A stretch of 64,000 bases of DNA. Origin: Coniferiporia sulphurascens. Taxonomy: Eukaryota; Basidiomycota; Agaricomycetes; Hymenochaetales; Hymenochaetaceae. The DNA lies in contig NBBA01000004.1 of NCBI GenBank assembly GCA_002794785.1, positions 1,798,001-1,862,000 of the forward strand. Reading direction: 5' to 3'. Position numbers and translations under genes: made by a program. Below the pieces are notes generated by a model. It was not told where the DNA came from. It ran no database searches and was given only the letters and a program-made list of their open reading frames with translations. Shown piece by piece: positions 59,087 through 64,000 of the stretch. How positions within the stretch are numbered: position 1 is the first letter of the stretch; each line of letters starts with the position of its first letter.

Positions 59087-60803
59087 TCAGACCATGGGTA
59101 CGACCGAGGTGTTCTTGAACTGTCCGAATTCCCAGCTGTAGCATTCCTATATTCACCAAAAAGGTTGAGTATATCAATTTCACTTAAGCGAACGAGAGCC
59201 TCTACGCACAACGCATTCGTCTTCTGTGACGGCTTCAGGCACGGAACGACCAACTTCAAGAGAGGGCGGCCAGGGATTCGACAGCAGCTTCTCAATCACG
59301 GTTAGGATGGTATGTGTACGGATGTCGGAGGACCACGACAGGTTGGAGATTGTGTCGTACACAATTGACTTCCCAAGGTGGCATCTGCAATGAGGTTACA
59401 CTCATAATTAATAAAACAAACCAAATAAAAGGGCATGTTATTATTAACGAACCGACTCTCCATGGCGTATCCGCCGAGTGCGCAGGATGAGAAAACGCCG
59501 TTACATGTGCCCATAGCTATTGGGTCCGCGGTGTGGTAGACGTGTGTGATGTGATGCGTTGAGGGCTGCAGACATTAAGATCAGTCATAAGCCAAGAAAA
59601 CACACGAAAACGACGAAATCTTACGGGCTGAGGTAAATGCAAACGTCCAGACGCCATCTTCTCGCCCGGGCTCTCAAATGCCACAACAGGCACCCCAAAC
59701 GTAACACCGAGGAGCGAAGAGAGCGCACCGCCGAGTGAATGGCCGATGACCCAGATGTTGGCATCGGGATACATATACGTCAAATTATAGTAAAGATTCT
59801 GGGTAAGGCAAATATTAGTACTACTGCAAGCCCGGCTGGACACACAAGACTCACCGTCCCTATAGGGTAAAACAAGCTCTCTTCAACGAGCGCGTCCTGT
59901 ACACAATTCACGTCACATTTCCAGCCCCCACCATAACAGTCGCAGACGGTGGTCCATGTCCAATCAACATGTGCGCAGCAACAACTGAAAAGCAGATTGT
60001 CGTTCTGAGGAATTAGGGAAAAAAATGAGCATGCTAACGCTAGTGTCCATTGATTTGCGGCATACCAGTTTGTCTTTCTTTGAAGTCGGGCCATTGCGCC
60101 CCAAGTACCCCGCTGAAGTCCCTTTAATGCTGAGCACAACAGTGGAGTTGTCCGCAGTCTGTCAAGGTCGTGAGTCTACCAATTCTCCCGTATCGCATAC
60201 CGAAGCACAGCTCACAGCAAATACATAGCCTCTGAATCCGTCTGCGTCTGGCTCCCAACCGAAAGGAAGATTCTGATATGACACCATGTCAGATCACATA
60301 ACACGAAATACGATAACAATAGCGATGAGACAACTCACGCCCGTCCACTCGCTTCCGATATCGTACCAATCCGGATCGGCAGGTTCGACGTACGCATTGT
60401 ATGTCATCTTTGCGAGAGTGAGCAGTGTCTCTCGGTCGGTGACATCCGGTCCCGGGACCTCGTCCTCATCCCAGGGGAGCAGCGCGCTCTCGCCGCGCAG
60501 CAGCGAACGCCGGCGTGCATCCACGAATTCTGCCTGCGTACGTGGCCGGTGTGTTTTCACTCGACGTGTCCGCAGAGCATACTCATCATCGTTACGCGCG
60601 GTGGTTGTCGCTGCATTGGAAGTGATATCTGGGACATCGGCGAAGAGGACACGCGAGCCCGTATGTGCGTGCAGGTGGCGGAGCTCAAAGGTGAGCTGGC
60701 TGGACTCAGGCTGTTTTCCTTTACCGACCGCGCCGTTCGAGTCGAGCGAGGGCACGGCCGCGAGCCATTGTGCGAGGTAAGACAAGAGCGTAAAGGGGAG
60801 CAT
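59087..60803 (-). CDS. atg15: Atg15, vacuolar lipase of autophagic bodies
   Basis: Membrane-anchored class 3 lipase that lyses autophagic and Cvt bodies in the vacuole. Eight exons: 60803-60339, 60272-60216, 60158-60066, 60004-59855, 59798-59625, 59565-59453, 59384-59210 and 59146-59087; 428 residues, all in phase. The N-terminus starts [18 protein letters not shown] (signal anchor). [24 protein letters not shown] and the Cys-rich [20 protein letters not shown] precede the catalytic [17 protein letters not shown] (G-x-S-x-G). [13 protein letters not shown] has the likely catalytic Asp. The C-terminus ends in CYSWEFG. The in-frame GTG upstream of 60803 is not used because the ATG is followed at once by the hydrophobic anchor. 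Confidence 0.95.
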
Positions 60804-61028
60804 TGTGGCCAGCACCGGACCGTCCGCTGCAGCTCTTGGGCGCACGAAGCCAATTACGCATGCCGAACTCCGAGATAGGCAAGCGTATGCCCATATCCAG
60901 CCTACTTATGTCAGATTGTCGATCCTTAGGTGATTCGTAACTTCCATGAGTGATATCCTCGAGCCGAGCCGCCGAGTCTTGACCCGCCAACGCTCGATTT
61001 CCTATTTATCGCTATAAAACTTTGAAGA

Positions 61029-62472
61029 ATGCCTCTAAGAGTGGGATACGGTATATCATCGCATCTGTTCAGACCACTTCAGAGCCGTGTCTTATCCCAG
61101 TGATCTGTTTGCAGTGCGGGAGCATTTCTCATCTCCTCTGCTTCAATTCGCCGACGCCGATGCTGGCCAGACGTTTGTGCTTGTAGAATGTCCAAGTGAG
61201 AATCACTTCATCATGAAATCCTCTTTTCCAGTCTGCATTCTGTTTGACGGCTTTCATCAACTTCTTACTAACAACGCAACCTCCGAAGGCGGGACCGGTC
61301 AGCTTATCGGACGGCTCACCAATGACGAAATCGACGTGGCAATGTACGTACGCCATGCGAATCGCTCTCGAAACGAAGCAGATCGTGCCGCAGCGCCCTT
61401 ACAGACCCCCTCATCGCCGGTATCGCGAAGGGCTCGTCCGCATACAAGCTTGTCGGGAGCTACGTGACGACCCCGCTGAACTGGTATGATGACTACCGCA
61501 CGCCTATCTGCTCTATGTGCTGCTTACAATCAATAAAGGGCGGTGATCACGGGCAAGGAGTCGAAGTATAATTCTATTCAAGACCTCAAGGGAATGACGA
61601 TTGGTATCTCTAGACCTGGGAGGTGAATATCCAGCATAGCCTCTAAACGACCCTGAGGATTTATTGTTGTCCGCTACTTTAGTGGAAGCCAGACCATTGC
61701 CTCCGTTATGGCGCTTCAACAGGGCTGGGATCCCGAATCTATCGACTTCAAAGGTACGTGCCCGTAGCCCTTGACGTTCAGCTTCCATGCATACATGTAC
61801 AGTATATGCTAACCTTCAAATGCGAACACCAGTTAACAACGACATCCACGGCCTCATCGCCTCAGTAAACGACGATAGTACGAGTGCGTTCATGTGGGAA
61901 TGGTTTACGACAAAGCCATTCAGAGACAGCGGCGACGTGCGATTTGTGCGTGTACCATCTTTACTCGCTCTGTTTTGTGTCTCACTCGTATACCAACATC
62001 ACACCCCCTGTTTCCTATACCCTACCCTTCATTTTTATGCGCATATACTCAGATCGGCTCTGTGCTAACCCCCTGGCCCTCTTGGCTCATTGCCGCTCAC
62101 CCAAACCCTGACCGTGCGCCACCTGCCGCTCTTCGTGCCTTCCTCGCAACGCTCAGCGAGTACGTGCGCGCCTTCGATGCACCTGACGCGCGCGAAGTTG
62201 CGGATGTCGCATTTATTAAGGAACGCTTCGGATATGAGGAGACCGACATTAAGGAGTGGTTGAAGACTGTCAGCTACCCCGCAGATTGCGCATCGATTCC
62301 GGAGGAGGTCGTATTGGACACGAGCGTGTGCGTCGGTGCAACATTATATGTCTTTCCCGACTAATTCAGTGATCTATTCAGGACCCTCGTAAAAGCAGGC
62401 GTCATCCACAAACCCGAATATGGTTACGTCATCGATGATTTTGTTAATAAGGAGGTCTGCAAGCTCGTTTAG
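61029..62472 (+). CDS. Periplasmic-binding-protein-like II (Ca3427/NMT1-THI5-like) protein
   Basis: Nine exons: 61029-61050, 61115-61195, 61289-61343, 61394-61483, 61539-61622, 61683-61753, 61833-61945, 62053-62327 and 62382-62472; 293 residues, all phases consistent. The 22-nt first exon gives MPLRVGY-VREHFSSPLLQFA. Then come VECPSGTGQLIGRL, EIDVAIALTDPLIAGIA, GSYVTTPLNWAVITGKES, LKGMTIGISRPGSGSQ, NNDIHGLIASVNDDSTSAFM and GSVLTPWPSWLIAAHP. This is the fold of ABC-transporter substrate-binding proteins, found in fungi as cytosolic proteins such as Candida Ca3427. The ligand is not known; a link to thiamine-pyrimidine metabolism is only by fold. No signal peptide is seen. It shares a 225-bp divergent upstream region with ATG15. 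Confidence 0.88.
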
Positions 62473-62491
62473 GGCGAACATTGGAGACGAT

Positions 62492-63022
62492 TACAGCCGT
62501 TTGCATATATAATGAGACTGGCCGGAATTAAAATGAGTATATTGCTTTTTGTGGACTTAGTGGAAATGACGTTGTCACGTTGTGCCACTGGGCTGTTAGT
62601 GCTTTTTCCGGTTTTTCCGATGCGTCTCCTGCCATGCGTCACGATGCGTGCCGCACTTCTTGCGTTCCAGGTCAATAAATCCTCGGACTTGACAACAATA
62701 TTTTCGTTCCAATAATAGTGTTCTGCTGCTGTGGCATTAGAATTTATCTTTATTGATTTTGTCTTCAGTTTGCACAGTCTTAGAAAACTTTATTCTCTGG
62801 GAGCATCGACTCATAAGCCTTAGTGCAAGTGTAAGTAGGTGCATGAGAAAATTTTTAGTGGATGTGCAGAGTGCGTGTGATACGCCCATTGGGGGACGTA
62901 TCAGACAAGGCACCAGCGGCCCAGTGGTCACGACGCGACAACATCATTTCTGCTAAGTCCACAAAAAACAGATATACTCATTTTAGTTTGGGCCAGTCTC
63001 ATTATATATGCAAACGGCTGTA
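62492..63022. mobile_element. Long-TIR MITE (Tc1/mariner-type, TA target)
   Basis: CAGCCGTTTGCATA... begins at 62494 and its complement ends at 63020. The first 30 bases of each arm are identical, and similarity continues with scattered mismatches for about 85-90 bp, including ACTAAAATGAGTATAT-like and GTGGACTTAG blocks. TA dinucleotides flank it (62492-62493 and 63021-63022). The 527-bp element has no coding capacity. It starts 21 bp after the stop codon of the preceding gene, so that gene's transcript probably ends inside it. Confidence 0.88.
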
Positions 63023-63229
63023 AAACGACATTCACTTTGTGCAGTTATTAATAAAGAGAGAATGTTGTATAGGTAAAATTTCGGAGTGAATACAGGATTC
63101 GGAAAACAATACAGGCAATTAGTCACAAAAAACAGGGCATGGATCGACAAATACAGGAAGTTATTAAGACAGGATCAGGACATAGAGTAAGAATCCGAAT
63201 GTGGGGTATTCAATAAGTGTTGGCACTTT

Positions 63230-64000
63230 TCAGAAAAATTTACGAGACTTCGACTTCTTTCCCATCTGTGAAAATTCGCGCAGCTTCGCCTCACGCTCAC
63301 GATCGTCGACGGCCTTCGCACGGCGCAGCTCTTCAATCTCGCGCGTCTTCGTCGCAAGAGCTTGTGTTTGCGCCTGCGCACGTGCGCGGCTCGCGTTTAG
63401 CTGTTCCTCGCTCGCGCGCAAATCCGCTTCCGCACGTTCGTGTGCGGCTTTTGCAGAGATAAACTTTGTATGCAGCCTGTGCTCATTATCGGTGGACTTG
63501 GTGTGTGCAGACAGAGCACGAGACTCGTCTGACGCCGCTTGTTTCTGCACCTTCTGCAGCTGACCAAGTTCGCCGAGAGCGGCCTGGAGGTTCTCATCTT
63601 GCGTTCTGCCCTCCGCCTTAATGACTTTTGAAATGCGCTTCGCATCTTTGACTTCAGTGGGAGTTGCTGGGCATGAACATGGATATTTTCGCATTAATGG
63701 AGATAAGTGGGACTCACGCTCATTTCTGGCAATCTTCGCCTTCGCCTCTTCAGACATGCCGCTCTCTGCGGTCACAGCACGTTGATGCTGACTTTCGTCG
63801 TTTTCAGGAACAGCGGATGGTCCAGTTATAGCCGCGCCACCTGCAAACGCCCCGCTCAGGCGCTTGTTTCCCGGTGCAGTTTGCGTCTGACCGGGACTCT
63901 GGTAGCGAGAGTCGTCCACCTGCTGGTTAAAATTGGTTTCGCGAGGGGACTGGTTTTGATTATAGTCGCCACCAAGGGCCTTGCTGTGTTCGGTTGGGTA
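63230..64000 (-). CDS. Coiled-coil protein, 5' part beyond window edge
   Basis: The frame is open from base 64000 inward, so the start lies outside the window. Exons 64000-63718 and 63666-63230 are joined in phase over a 51-bp intron. At least 240 residues are visible. The first part is Gln/Ser/Pro-rich with GNKRLSGAFAGGAAITGPSA. After the intron comes a long Ala/Glu/Arg/Lys heptad region (about residues 100-220) ending EELRRAKAVDDREREAKLRE and a basic KKSKSRKFF tail. No enzymatic motif. I do not recognise a family; a structural or scaffold role would fit but is not shown. Confidence 0.75.
   Translation of the reverse strand, partial: YPTEHSKALGGDYNQNQSPRETNFNQQVDDSRYQSPGQTQTAPGNKRLSGAFAGGAAITGPSAVPENDESQHQRAVTAESGMSEEAKAKIARNERESHLSPLMRKYPCSCPATPTEVKDAKRISKVIKAEGRTQDENLQAALGELGQLQKVQKQAASDESRALSAHTKSTDNEHRLHTKFISAKAAHERAEADLRASEEQLNASRARAQAQTQALATKTREIEELRRAKAVDDREREAKLREFSQMGKKSKSRKFF

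Overview
The window is nuclear DNA from a filamentous fungus, most likely a mushroom-forming basidiomycete (Agaricomycetes). This is an inference from intron-dense genes with short GT-AG introns (mostly 48-80 bp), from single-copy eukaryotic genes in basidiomycete-like form, from an intron-containing tRNA-Ser, and from a Tad-like LINE. Exon coordinates come from reading splice sites by eye and requiring frame continuity across every junction; family names come from recognised motifs, not from a database search.

Layout. 1-7.4 kb: the 3' end of the V-ATPase B subunit gene, an F-box-like protein, a tRNA-Ser(GCT), a pogo/Tigger-like MITE and a Ser/Pro-rich protein. 7.4-25.6 kb is the accessory part. 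It holds three copies of a NAD(P)-binding (NmrA/epimerase-like) gene. Copies 1 and 2 lie in a tandem segmental duplication and have lost the donor of intron 4; copy 3 is intact. The second duplicated unit is split by a 7.6-kb LINE, which itself carries four solo LTRs of one family, each exactly 559 bp, in alternating orientation. A poly(A)-only insertion and an ORF-bearing retroposon with a 14-bp target duplication also lie here.

25.7-64 kb is compact housekeeping DNA: DBP5, a coiled-coil protein, MIC60 (with an in-frame stop), alpha-arrestin 1, LST8, NUP49, alpha-arrestin 2, neutral trehalase, ATG22, RPN1, a membrane protein, a YIP4/YIPF6-like Golgi protein, a calcineurin-like phosphoesterase, ATG15, a periplasmic-binding-protein-like gene, a long-TIR MITE and a coiled-coil protein that runs off the right edge.

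How the genes fit together. Several housekeeping genes act in nutrient response and turnover: LST8 (TOR complexes), two PPxY alpha-arrestins (transporter ubiquitination), neutral trehalase (storage sugar), ATG15 and ATG22 (lysis of autophagic bodies and export of the products) and RPN1 (proteasome). Whether the clustering means anything is untested. The strongest unusual signals are the LINE with four nested solo LTRs, whose in-silico removal restores the reading frame at two sites; the shared splice-donor loss in two gene copies; the MIC60 nonsense codon; and the many 9-18 nt microexons.
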